64,000 nt of DNA from JAENVU01 sp046598395. GTDB lineage: Bacteria; Actinomycetota; Acidimicrobiia; IMCC26256; JAENVU01. Positions 1 to 7,725 of the stretch are shown here, piece after piece. The notes beneath the pieces are model-generated. The model saw nothing but the letters and a program-made list of their open reading frames with translations, had not been told where the DNA came from and made no database searches. The translations under genes and the position numbers were made by a program. Positions within the stretch are counted from its first letter, which is position 1. Every line of letters begins with the position of its first letter. The stretch is taken from assembly GCA_046598395.1 (NCBI GenBank), contig JBKJIQ010000047.1, forward strand, positions 1-64,000, in the 5' to 3' direction.

Positions 1-40
1 CGGCCGCGCGGTTGCGAACCGTCTTCGCAGGCCCAGCCAC

Positions 41-46
41 TACCCT
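41..46 (+). promoter_or_regulatory. -10-like box for leaderless rfbF
   Basis: TACCCT ends 6 bases before the ATG at 53 and there is no Shine-Dalgarno sequence. The same geometry recurs at other lead genes in the window, so transcription probably begins at or next to the start codon. Confidence 0.5.
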
Positions 47-52
47 GGCCGG

Positions 53-838
53 ATGGCGCCGAAGGTCGTGATCCTCTGCGGCGGGCTCGGTACCCGACTC
101 CGCGAGGAAACCGAATACCGACCGAAGCCGATGGTAGAGATCGGTGGCAGACCAGTCCTGTGGCACCTCATGAAGTTGTTCGCTCACCATGGGATGACGG
201 AGTTCGTGTTGTGCGCGGGTTACCGCGGCCAGATGATCAAGGACTATTTCCTCAACTATGAGGCCCGGAACAGCGATCTCACGGTGACCCTGGGCGACCA
301 CGAATCGGTCCGGTTCCACGGCACTCACCTCGAAACCGGGTGGGAAGTCACGGTCGCCGATACCGGTGAAACCACTCAGACCGGCGGCCGGGTCAAACGA
401 GTCGAGCGGTACCTCGACGGCGACACGTTCATCGTGACCTATGGCGACGGTCTCGCGGATGTCGATATCTCGGCGCTGCTGGCACATCACCATGCCCACG
501 GGAAGCTCGCCACCCTGACCACAACCCGACCACTCTCTCGTTTTGGCATCGTGGAAATGGACGACCAACAGGTGGTGCAACGGTTTCGCGAGAAGCCCCA
601 GGCCGACGACTGGGTCTCGTCCGGATTCTTCGTGTTCCAACGTGAAGTACTCGACAGTCTCGATCCCGATTGTGTGCTCGAGCGAGCGCCACTCGAGCGA
701 CTCGCGGCTGCGAATGAACTCGTGGCGTATCAGCACGACGGCTTCTGGCAACCAATGGACACGTACCGCGAGTTCCTGATGTTGAACGAGATGTGGGACT
801 CGGGCAAAGCGCCCTGGGCAGTTTGGCGAGCACCGTGA
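53..838 (+). CDS. rfbF: Glucose-1-phosphate cytidylyltransferase
   Basis: Converts glucose 1-phosphate and CTP to CDP-glucose, the committed cytoplasmic step toward CDP-linked 3,6-dideoxyhexoses. The protein has 261 residues, normal for the RfbF/AscA/DdhA family. The nucleotidyltransferase signature GGLGTRL with PKPM lies at residues 10-27, and a TYGDG metal/nucleotide motif lies near residue 130. It is first of five same-strand genes that are almost contiguous and follow the biochemical order of the pathway. The ATG follows a TAnnnT box without a ribosome binding site, so the operon probably starts leaderless here. Family assignment is firm. The final sugar cannot be known from this enzyme alone. 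Confidence 0.95.
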   Translation: MAPKVVILCGGLGTRLREETEYRPKPMVEIGGRPVLWHLMKLFAHHGMTEFVLCAGYRGQMIKDYFLNYEARNSDLTVTLGDHESVRFHGTHLETGWEVTVADTGETTQTGGRVKRVERYLDGDTFIVTYGDGLADVDISALLAHHHAHGKLATLTTTRPLSRFGIVEMDDQQVVQRFREKPQADDWVSSGFFVFQREVLDSLDPDCVLERAPLERLAAANELVAYQHDGFWQPMDTYREFLMLNEMWDSGKAPWAVWRAP

Positions 839-849
839 CCGGTCACAAC

Positions 850-1812
850 ATGGGGACTGCACTGGTGACCGGAGCGACGGGCATGGTCGGGAGTGCGCTC
901 GTGCGCCGCCTCCTCGCCGACCACGTCGGCGTAGTCGCGTTGGTCTTGGATGCCGATCCACAATCGGAGCTGTACCGCAGTGGCGCGATCGCGTCGACCA
1001 CGGTCGTGAACGGGGCGCTCGACGATCTCCCGACCCTCGAACGAGCGATCGCGGTACACGAGCCCGACACCGTGTTCCACCTTGGCGCGCAGACCTTGGT
1101 GGGGGCCGCCCGCCACGCACCGGTCCTCACGCTGGAGGCCAATGTTCGCGGCACCTGGAATGTCCTGGAGGCGTGCCGGCGCAATCCCGAGGTCGTGCGC
1201 AGCGTGGTAGTGGCATCCAGCGACAAGGCGTACGGCACGGTCGACGCGCTCCCCTACACCGAAGACCTCGCACTCGGTGGCGACGAACCCTACGAAGTGT
1301 CGAAGGCCGCCGCCGACCTCATCTCACAGATGTACGCGCACGCGTATGGCGTGCCGATCGCAATCGCGCGCTGCGGGAATATCTACGGCCCCGGTGACCT
1401 CAACTGGTCCCGCATCGTGCCGGGCACCATCCGATCGCTCCTCCGCGGTGAACCGCCGATGCTGCGAAGCGACGGAACCTTCGTGCGCGATTATCTCCAC
1501 GTTGACGACGTCGTCGACGCCTACCTGTCGCTCGGCAACGCCATGCACGCATCGATCATCCGCCCCGGCGAGGCGTACAACTTTTCCGACGAGTCGCCGC
1601 TGACCGTGATCGAAATCTACGAGGCCATTTGCCGGGCCGCCGACATGCCCGGAACCACACCCAACGTGCTGAGCCGTGCGCCCGGAGAGATCCACGATCA
1701 GTGGCTCTCGGCGGCGAAGAGCCACGAAGCGCTGGGCTGGCACGCGCAGGTCGATCTCGAGACCGGCCTCGCTCGCACGGTCGACTGGTATCGCGCGTTC
1801 TTGGACCGGTGA
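850..1812 (+). CDS. rfbG: CDP-glucose 4,6-dehydratase (extended SDR)
   Basis: Converts CDP-glucose to CDP-4-keto-6-deoxyglucose. The N-terminal Rossmann motif GATGMVG, the SSDKAYG active-site segment and the YEVSK tyrosine/lysine pair are visible. The segment with GNIYGPGDLNWSRIVP is typical of CDP-glucose dehydratases rather than of UDP-glucose epimerases. The protein is 320 residues from the ATG at 850. A GTG at 835 that overlaps the upstream stop as GTGA would add five residues and is an equally possible start. It lies between the cytidylyltransferase and the E1 dehydrase, as expected for the pathway. Confidence 0.88.
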   Translation: MGTALVTGATGMVGSALVRRLLADHVGVVALVLDADPQSELYRSGAIASTTVVNGALDDLPTLERAIAVHEPDTVFHLGAQTLVGAARHAPVLTLEANVRGTWNVLEACRRNPEVVRSVVVASSDKAYGTVDALPYTEDLALGGDEPYEVSKAAADLISQMYAHAYGVPIAIARCGNIYGPGDLNWSRIVPGTIRSLLRGEPPMLRSDGTFVRDYLHVDDVVDAYLSLGNAMHASIIRPGEAYNFSDESPLTVIEIYEAICRAADMPGTTPNVLSRAPGEIHDQWLSAAKSHEALGWHAQVDLETGLARTVDWYRAFLDR

Positions 1813-1819
1813 ACTGCCT

Positions 1820-3160
1820 ATGAACGCCGAGGCACTGCGCGCCGAGATCCAGATCCTCGTGGCGCGCTACCACGACGCCGCCTTCGCGCCCACGCCGTTC
1901 GTTCCCGGAGAGACCTCGGTCCCCGTCTCGGGAAAGGTCTTCGACGGATCCGAACTGTCGATGCTCGTCGACGCGTCACTCGACTTCTGGTTGACGACCG
2001 GGCGGTTCGCCGATGCCTTCGAGCCGAGGTTCGCTACCGTGATGGGCGCCGGCGCCGCTCGCCTATGCAACTCCGGATCCTCCGCGAATCTCTTGGCGGT
2101 TGCCGCACTGACCTCGAGCATCCTCGGCGACGAGGCACTCCAACCCGGCGACGAAGTCATCACTTGCGCATCGGGCTTCCCCACGACCGTGACACCGCTG
2201 TACCAACACGGACTGGTGCCGGTCTACGTCGACGTGGATTCGGCCACACTCAATATCGACGTCACCCAACTCGAAGCCGCGGTCAGCCCTCGCACCCGCG
2301 CCGTCATGGTTGCCCACACGCTCGGCAATCCGTTCGACCTCGATGCAGTGCGCACGCTCTGTGACCGTCACGACCTGTGGCTCATCGAGGACTGCTGCGA
2401 TGCGGTCGGGTCCACCTACCAGGGTCAACCGCTCGGGTCATTCGGCGCCCTCGCTACCACCAGTTTCTATCCCGCGCATCACATCACGATGGGCGAAGGC
2501 GGCTGTGTTCTCGTGAACCAACCCCGCCTGGAGCGAATCGTGGAATCCTTCCGCGACTGGGGCCGTGACTGCTGGTGCGCGCCCGGCGCTGAGAACACAT
2601 GCGGCCGTCGGTTTGGCTGGCAGCTGGGCGAGCTGCCCTACGGATACGACCACAAGTACACTTATTCGCATCTCGGTTACAACCTGAAGCTCACCGATAT
2701 GCAGGCCGCGGTTGGATTGGCCCAGCTCGACAAGTTGGATGGCTTCATCGCTGACCGTCGCCATAACTGGCAACGGCTGCATGACGGTCTCGCTGACCTC
2801 GACGCCCTCGACATCGTGACGGCCACTCCCGGCGGTGATCCGTCGTGGTTTGGGTTTCCGCTGCTCGTCAATCCCGACGCACCATTTGCACGGTACGACC
2901 TCGTGGAGCACTTGGAGGCGCACAAGATCGCGACGCGCCTCGTGTTCGGGGGCAATCTCTTGCGGCAACCGGCGTTCGCCGGCCGCGAACATCGGCGCGT
3001 CGGCGCGCTCCCTCATGCCGACGCGGTGGCCGAGCGTGGACTGTGGCTCGGTTGCTATCCCGGACTGTCCAGTCCGATGATCGACTATGTCATCGAAATC
3101 GTGCGAGCCTTCGTGGCGGCACCGGTGGTCGCACGCCAACGCGTCGCACGCGGCACGTGA
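1820..3160 (+). CDS. rfbH: CDP-4-keto-6-deoxyglucose-3-dehydrase (E1), PMP and [2Fe-2S] dependent
   Basis: Member of the DegT/DnrJ/EryC1 fold that removes the C3 hydroxyl of CDP-4-keto-6-deoxyglucose as the PMP-bound intermediate. The usual catalytic lysine is replaced by histidine in SFYPAHHITMGEGG (H220), the hallmark of E1 that makes it a dehydrase and not an aminotransferase. The cysteines fall at 193, 251, 253 and 261, which is the spacing C-X57-C-X1-C-X7-C known for the E1 iron-sulfur cluster. The protein has 446 residues, close to Yersinia AscC. The partner reductase E3 is not in the window and could lie upstream of base 1. The start at 1820 is 7 bases after the upstream stop. Confidence 0.95.
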   Translation: MNAEALRAEIQILVARYHDAAFAPTPFVPGETSVPVSGKVFDGSELSMLVDASLDFWLTTGRFADAFEPRFATVMGAGAARLCNSGSSANLLAVAALTSSILGDEALQPGDEVITCASGFPTTVTPLYQHGLVPVYVDVDSATLNIDVTQLEAAVSPRTRAVMVAHTLGNPFDLDAVRTLCDRHDLWLIEDCCDAVGSTYQGQPLGSFGALATTSFYPAHHITMGEGGCVLVNQPRLERIVESFRDWGRDCWCAPGAENTCGRRFGWQLGELPYGYDHKYTYSHLGYNLKLTDMQAAVGLAQLDKLDGFIADRRHNWQRLHDGLADLDALDIVTATPGGDPSWFGFPLLVNPDAPFARYDLVEHLEAHKIATRLVFGGNLLRQPAFAGREHRRVGALPHADAVAERGLWLGCYPGLSSPMIDYVIEIVRAFVAAPVVARQRVARGT

Positions 3161-3165
3161 CTGAC

Positions 3166-3717
3166 ATGGACCCGCAGTCCACCGATATTCCTGGATGCTT
3201 CGTCGTACCCTTGTTCCACCACGCAGACCCGCGCGGCGATTTCGTCAAGGTGTTCCAATCCAGCAATTCGGGTCCGATCGGTGATCTCACCATTGCGGAA
3301 CTCTTCTGGTCCCGATCCGCGCGCGGCGTCGTCCGAGGCATGCACTTTCAGATTCCGCCCCACGCCCACACAAAGTTGGTCACGATCATCTCCGGCACCG
3401 CTCTCGACGTCGTCGTGGACCTCCGCGTCGGTTCACCCGCATTCGGACAGCCGCACGCGTTCACCCTCGACGCGTCATCACCGGTGGCGATCGTCATCCC
3501 CGTTGGGTGCGCGCACGGATTCCAAGCGACCTCCGCCGACGCCACGATCCTGTACGCGACCAGTACCGAACACGTACCGGAGGCCGATCGTGGAATCCGA
3601 TGGGACACGATCGGTCTCCCTTGGCCGATCGCCGATCCCATGATCTCCGCCCGTGATGCCGGATTCCCCGCCCTCGCCGAGTTCGAGTCGCCATTCCGGT
3701 TCGAGGAATCGTCATGA
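3166..3717 (+). CDS. RmlC-like CDP-dideoxyhexulose epimerase (AscE-like)
   Basis: A cupin-type sugar epimerase of the dTDP-4-dehydrorhamnose 3,5-epimerase family, 183 residues. The family signature appears as RGMHFQIPPHAHTKLV followed by VVVDLRVGSP, which include the catalytic His and Asp region. In this context the likely substrate is CDP-4-keto-3,6-dideoxyhexose, by analogy with AscE, the 5-epimerase of CDP-ascarylose synthesis. That is inference, since RmlC acting on a dTDP sugar cannot be excluded. A GTG at 3157 overlapping the rfbH stop as GTGA would give a start three residues longer. Its 3' end overlaps the next gene by the tetranucleotide ATGA, so the two are translationally coupled. 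Confidence 0.8.
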   Translation: MDPQSTDIPGCFVVPLFHHADPRGDFVKVFQSSNSGPIGDLTIAELFWSRSARGVVRGMHFQIPPHAHTKLVTIISGTALDVVVDLRVGSPAFGQPHAFTLDASSPVAIVIPVGCAHGFQATSADATILYATSTEHVPEADRGIRWDTIGLPWPIADPMISARDAGFPALAEFESPFRFEESS

Positions 3718-4574
3718 CCGATCGCCGAGCCCTCGTCACCGGTGCCACGGGGTTCGTGGGCGGTGTTCTCGTCCGGCAGTTGCTCGCCGATGGCTGGACC
3801 GTCGACACCCTCGTCCGCACGCCCGATGGTGCGCTTCCTCCCGGCGTCGATGCGCACCTGATCCCCACCGCCGCCGTGGACCTCATCGGCGTGGTGGAGG
3901 ACCTCGCCCCCACACACTGCTTCCATCTCGCCACTGCGTTTCGTGGCGTACATCAGCCGGCAGACATCGCCCCCATGATCGAAGCGAACCTCGGATTTGG
4001 TACCGCGTTCGCCGAGGCCGCGGCCCGTGTCGATGGCGTCACGTTCGTGAACACCGGAACCGTGTGGCAGCACTACGACGCCGCGGCCTACAGCCCGGTC
4101 TCGCTCTATGCCGCCACCAAGCAGGCGTTCGCCGACGTCCTCGTGTTCTACGCCGAGGTCGAGGGACTTGCCGTCCACACGCTGGAGCTCATGGACACCT
4201 ACGGGCCCCAGGATCCGCGTGCGAAGTTGATTCCGTTTCTGCTGCGCGCCGGAGCCGATGGCACGCCGATCGACATGACCGACGGGACCCAACTCATCGA
4301 CCTCGTCCATGTAGATGACGCCGTTCAGGCGCTGCTCGCAACCGCCGCGGCACCTGCAGGCCAGACCTACGGAGCCCGCGGGGACGGTGCGATCACCTTG
4401 CGCGAACTCGTCGAACAGTTCCAAGCGGCCACCGGACTCCGACTCGATATTCGCTGGGGCGTGCGCGCCGCCCGGCCACGGGAAATGACGCGGCCGTGGA
4501 TGACCGCCGAGCCACCCCCGGGATGGTCACCCGGCATCCGCCTTCACGACGGACTCCGCGCGCTGGTCGAGTAG
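3714..4574 (+). CDS. NAD(P)-dependent sugar reductase, extended SDR (AscF/paratose-abequose synthase type)
   Basis: 286-residue extended SDR with an N-terminal GATGFVGG nucleotide motif, catalytic YAATK and an HVDDAVQ segment typical of nucleotide-sugar SDRs. As the last gene of the operon it probably reduces the 4-keto group to give the finished CDP-3,6-dideoxyhexose. With a 5-epimerase upstream, an ascarylose-type L sugar is the best guess. Without it, paratose or abequose would be expected. The start overlaps the epimerase stop (ATGA). A strong inverted repeat follows the gene. Confidence 0.8.
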   Translation: MTDRRALVTGATGFVGGVLVRQLLADGWTVDTLVRTPDGALPPGVDAHLIPTAAVDLIGVVEDLAPTHCFHLATAFRGVHQPADIAPMIEANLGFGTAFAEAAARVDGVTFVNTGTVWQHYDAAAYSPVSLYAATKQAFADVLVFYAEVEGLAVHTLELMDTYGPQDPRAKLIPFLLRAGADGTPIDMTDGTQLIDLVHVDDAVQALLATAAAPAGQTYGARGDGAITLRELVEQFQAATGLRLDIRWGVRAARPREMTRPWMTAEPPPGWSPGIRLHDGLRALVE

Positions 4575-4602
4575 GACATCGCGCCTCCCAACCCCCGTTC
4601 TT

Positions 4603-4638
4603 GTCGCGATTCCGTCGTCAAGACGGCGGAATCGCGAC
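4603..4638. terminator. Bidirectional hairpin between convergent operons
   Basis: A 17-base arm at 4603-4619 pairs with 4622-4638 with one T/C difference that is a G-U pair in RNA, and a two-base loop. It sits between the stop at 4574 (+) and the stop at 4659 (-). No clear T-tract follows on either strand. Confidence 0.65.
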
Positions 4639-4658
4639 GGGAAACGATGGTTGCTCGA

Positions 4659-5348
4659 TCAGCGAGAGGGTGGGCGCAGCCCGATTCGCAGGTAGGCATC
4701 ATCGGGGATCGACTCGGTGTCCTTGTAGATGTGATGGATGCATGGCTCACCGGCGTTCTCGGGCGGGAACTCGATGCTCGTCGCCGTATCGCCCCACTCC
4801 ACCGGTTGCATTTCATTGTTCACCGAACAGTGCGCGCAGTACACCCAGAGTTCGTCGCGCATGAAGGTTCGGCCTCCCGGTTCGCGCAACGTTGTGTAGG
4901 CGTGATCGCCCTCGTACCTGCCGTCGTCGATCAGTTTTCCGCCGCTGCCACAGCGAAACGACAGCGTGATCTTCTCGTCATCCTCGCTGACCTCTACGTC
5001 ACCCATGTTGGCCAGCATGGATCGCGCAATCACCTTCGCCCGTTGCGCCGCGGGAACATCGCTCCAGGCAGTACCCGTGTCGCGACGTGGACGAACGAAC
5101 GCGTCTCCCGTCGTGCGCAACGCACGTTCAACCGCGGCTTCGCCGAGTTCATCGGCGATGAACGTGAGCAAGGAGCTGATCCAGTTGATCGAATAGTCCT
5201 TGAGCCCGGCCCACTGTACGACGGCGCGATCGATGAGATCCTTGGCTCGGTCGAGTTCGCCGGCATCGATCGCCGCCTGTGCCTGCTCCCAGAGCGGCGT
5301 CTGCATCTTCGTGATCTCGGCTGCACTCAGCACCCGGTCCGGCGTCAT
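4659..5348 (-). CDS. Uncharacterised cysteine-rich protein coupled to acyl-CoA dehydrogenase
   Basis: 229 residues, function not recognised. The N-terminal 90 residues look all-helical (TPLWEQAQAAIDAGELDRAK, then INWISSLLTFIADELGE). The C-terminal half holds C133 in CGSGGKL, C171 and C174 in YCAHC, and C203 followed by two histidines in CIHHIYK. This set could bind zinc or iron. The ATG overlaps the stop of the upstream acyl-CoA dehydrogenase as ATGA, so the two are translated together. No signal peptide or membrane segment is seen. The pairing suggests a role in the same acyl-CoA step or in maturing it, but this is only inference. Confidence 0.75.
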   Translation of the reverse strand: MTPDRVLSAAEITKMQTPLWEQAQAAIDAGELDRAKDLIDRAVVQWAGLKDYSINWISSLLTFIADELGEAAVERALRTTGDAFVRPRRDTGTAWSDVPAAQRAKVIARSMLANMGDVEVSEDDEKITLSFRCGSGGKLIDDGRYEGDHAYTTLREPGGRTFMRDELWVYCAHCSVNNEMQPVEWGDTATSIEFPPENAGEPCIHHIYKDTESIPDDAYLRIGLRPPSR

Positions 5349-6538
5349 GCGCGCGGCAACCCGAGCACCCGCTCGGCGATGATGTTGCGCTGAATCTCGC
5401 TCGTGCCCCCAGGGATCGTGCCGCCGAACGACCGCATCCATTGCGTGGCCCAGGCACCCTCTCGCCACATCCTCGGACCCATCTGGTGCCGGTCGAGACC
5501 CGGGAGCCCGCGGGCCGTCGTCCCGAGTTGCAGCGCGCGTTGCAGACTCTCGCTGCCGAACAGTTTCAGCAATGAGTGTTCCGGAGCGGACTTTCCCGCC
5601 ATGAACTTCGCGAACCCGCGGTACCCCATACACAACAACGCCTGAGCATCGATCGCCACCTGCGCCACCTGATCGCGAAACACGGCATCGTCTCCGATTC
5701 GCCCGCCGTCCGCGCTCGGTTCCTGACCGAGTGCCACGAGTGCCTTCGTGGCCCGGTCGAGGTTGTAGGCGTAGTCGATCCACAACATCGCCCGTTCGTG
5801 GGCCAGGGAACCCTGCGTGATCGGCCAACCCGCGTCGACCTCGCCGAGCAGGTTCGCCAATGGCACGTGAACGTCGGTGAAGAAGACTTCGTTGAAGTCC
5901 ATGAAGTCCGGTTCGGTGAGCTCCGGAAATGGGCGCGGCTCCACGCCCGCGGTCGTCATATCCACGATCAACGCGGTGATGCCTTTGTGTTTCGGCACCT
6001 CGGTATTGGTGCGCACAAAACACATGCACCAATCGGCGTGATGCGCACCCGACGTCCATACCTTCTGGCCGTTGACGATGAACCCATCACCGTCGAGCAC
6101 CGCACGCGTCCGAAGGCTCGCGAGGTCACTGCCTGCGGTCGGCTCGCTCATGCCGAGACACCACGCGATTTCAGCGCGCAGCGTTGGAAGCAAGAATCGT
6201 TCGCGTTGTTCATCCGTGCCGTAGTCCCGAATCGACGGCGCGATGATTCCGAGACCCTGCGGATTGAGACTGCGAGGAATCTCCCGGCGCGACATCTCCT
6301 CGAAATAGATCATCTGCTGCACCGGCGAAGCGTTGCGTCCCCCCAGCTCTGGTGGCCACCCCGGGACGAGCCACCCGGCGTCGAACAATCTCCGTTGCCA
6401 AGCTCGCGCCCACGGTGGGAGATCGGCACTCGACTGCTTCGGTTGGGCCAACAAGTCGGCGGGCGGCACGTTGACCTCCAGCCAACTCACCAGTTCCGTT
6501 CGAAATGACTCTTCCTCGGGTCCGTACTGCAATCGCAC
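5345..6538 (-). CDS. Acyl-CoA dehydrogenase (FadE type)
   Basis: 397-residue FAD enzyme that introduces an alpha-beta double bond into an acyl-CoA. It has the N-terminal helical domain, the CLGMSEPTAGSDLA and VNGQKVWTSGA flavin segments near residues 130-160, and the C-terminal GGTSEIQRNIIAERVLGLPR tail. It starts at a GTG with TACCTT six bases upstream. It is divergent from another acyl-CoA dehydrogenase at 6637, with a perfect inverted repeat between the two. The substrate is not predictable; paired and divergent FadE genes in actinobacteria often form heteromeric enzymes for steroid or branched acids. Confidence 0.93.
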   Translation of the reverse strand: MRLQYGPEEESFRTELVSWLEVNVPPADLLAQPKQSSADLPPWARAWQRRLFDAGWLVPGWPPELGGRNASPVQQMIYFEEMSRREIPRSLNPQGLGIIAPSIRDYGTDEQRERFLLPTLRAEIAWCLGMSEPTAGSDLASLRTRAVLDGDGFIVNGQKVWTSGAHHADWCMCFVRTNTEVPKHKGITALIVDMTTAGVEPRPFPELTEPDFMDFNEVFFTDVHVPLANLLGEVDAGWPITQGSLAHERAMLWIDYAYNLDRATKALVALGQEPSADGGRIGDDAVFRDQVAQVAIDAQALLCMGYRGFAKFMAGKSAPEHSLLKLFGSESLQRALQLGTTARGLPGLDRHQMGPRMWREGAWATQWMRSFGGTIPGGTSEIQRNIIAERVLGLPRA

Positions 6539-6544
6539 CGTCGC

Positions 6545-6550
6545 AAGGTA
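6545..6550 (-). promoter_or_regulatory. -10-like box for leaderless acyl-CoA dehydrogenase
   Basis: TACCTT on the minus strand, six bases before the GTG start at 6538. Confidence 0.5.
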
Positions 6551-6567
6551 CCCGCTAGCGTCCGATC

Positions 6568-6585
6568 CCTGACACCCACGTCAGG
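6568..6585. promoter_or_regulatory. Operator-like dyad CCTGAC-N6-GTCAGG
   Basis: CCTGACACCCACGTCAGG is a perfect 6+6 dyad in the 98-base divergent region between two acyl-CoA dehydrogenases. The same pattern occurs upstream of five other lipid-type genes in the window. A TetR-family repressor is the likely reader. Confidence 0.65.
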
Positions 6586-6636
6586 TTTTGCGCCATCAGA
6601 GGGCGCGGTTCGTGACCGCCGGAACCACGAGGAAGC

Positions 6637-7725
6637 ATGGACTTCGAGTTCAGCGACGACCAGGAACGGCTGCGGGATTCCGTACGTCGGTATCTCGGGG
6701 AACGTGCGCCGCTCAGCTATGTGCGCACCCAGCACGACGCCCCCGGCGGGCCTCGGCGGTACCGGGATCACGTCTGGGCCGGCCTCGCCGACATCGGGCT
6801 CACGGCCATGTTGATCCCTGAGCGGTACGGTGGCGCCGGAATGGGCATGGTCGACCTCGCCCTCGGACTCGGTGAGATGGGCCGGTCGGTCTACCCGGGG
6901 CCCTTCGCCGCCTCCGCGGTGGGCGCCGCCACTGCGCTGGTTGCCGCCGGCGATGGCGATGCGTGCGCACGTTGGCTGCCCGGCATAGCCACGGGCACCG
7001 CGGTGGGCGCGGTCGCACTCACCGACGCTCGGGCCACGACTACCAACCTCGGGACCGATGGGACCGTCACCGGCACCAAGGTCCACGTGCTCGACGCGCC
7101 TGCGGCCGACATCCTCCTCGTGGCGACCGAGTCAGGCAGCGGTCCCGTCATCGTCGCGATCGAGTCGGACTCCCCCGGTCTCTCGGTCACTCCGGTCGAG
7201 ACGGTCGACTTCACCCGCACGTTCGGCCACGTGCAGCTTGATCATGTGGTGGGCACGCCGTTGTCGGGCGACGCGGCCAGCGCGCTCCTGGCCGCGGATG
7301 ACGCGCTCGGGGTCGCGCTCGTCCTCGACGGTGTCGGCGCCGCGGAACGCGCGCTCGAACTCACGCTCGAATACGCGAAGGATCGCGAGCAGTTCGGTAA
7401 ACCCATCGGATCATTTCAAGCAGTACAACACCTCTGCGCCGACATGCTGCGCGCCGTCGAACTCGGCCGTGCCGCGGCGTACTACGCGGCGTGGGCCTGC
7501 GACGGCACGGATCACGGTGAACGCCACCGAGCCGCCACCATGGCGCGCGCCTTTGCGGCCGATGGCTTCTACCGGGTGGCCGCAACGGCGATGCAGGTGT
7601 TCGGCGGGATCGGGTTCACTTGGGAACACGACATCCACCTCTTCTACAAGCGCCTCCTCACCCTGCAACTTTTCGGCGGCAGTGCCGCCGATCACTTGGA
7701 AGAACTTGCCGCGATGGTCCTCTGA
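6637..7725 (+). CDS. Acyl-CoA dehydrogenase, small-subunit type
   Basis: 362 residues. It begins MDFEFSDDQERLRDSVRRYL, as in the shorter partner subunits of heteromeric actinobacterial acyl-CoA dehydrogenases. Near the C-terminus are EQFGKPIGSFQAVQH and FGGIGFTWEHDIHLFYKR. The alanine-rich middle domain lacks the usual SEPxAGSD loop, which fits a partner subunit that does not supply every flavin contact. A ribosome binding site GAGGAAG precedes the ATG. It probably works with the divergent gene ending at 5345. Its 3' end overlaps the convergent glycosyltransferase gene by 34 bases. Confidence 0.9.
   Translation: MDFEFSDDQERLRDSVRRYLGERAPLSYVRTQHDAPGGPRRYRDHVWAGLADIGLTAMLIPERYGGAGMGMVDLALGLGEMGRSVYPGPFAASAVGAATALVAAGDGDACARWLPGIATGTAVGAVALTDARATTTNLGTDGTVTGTKVHVLDAPAADILLVATESGSGPVIVAIESDSPGLSVTPVETVDFTRTFGHVQLDHVVGTPLSGDAASALLAADDALGVALVLDGVGAAERALELTLEYAKDREQFGKPIGSFQAVQHLCADMLRAVELGRAAAYYAAWACDGTDHGERHRAATMARAFAADGFYRVAATAMQVFGGIGFTWEHDIHLFYKRLLTLQLFGGSAADHLEELAAMVL

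Noticed and set aside
3348..4424. 358-codon minus-strand frame in the sugar operon
   Set aside because: Antisense shadow of the epimerase and SDR genes, both strongly supported by motifs.
4659..6059. Long minus-strand reading frame of 466 codons
   Set aside because: Its first half is a shadow of the acyl-CoA dehydrogenase gene. Only the part from 5348 has coding character and a coupled start.
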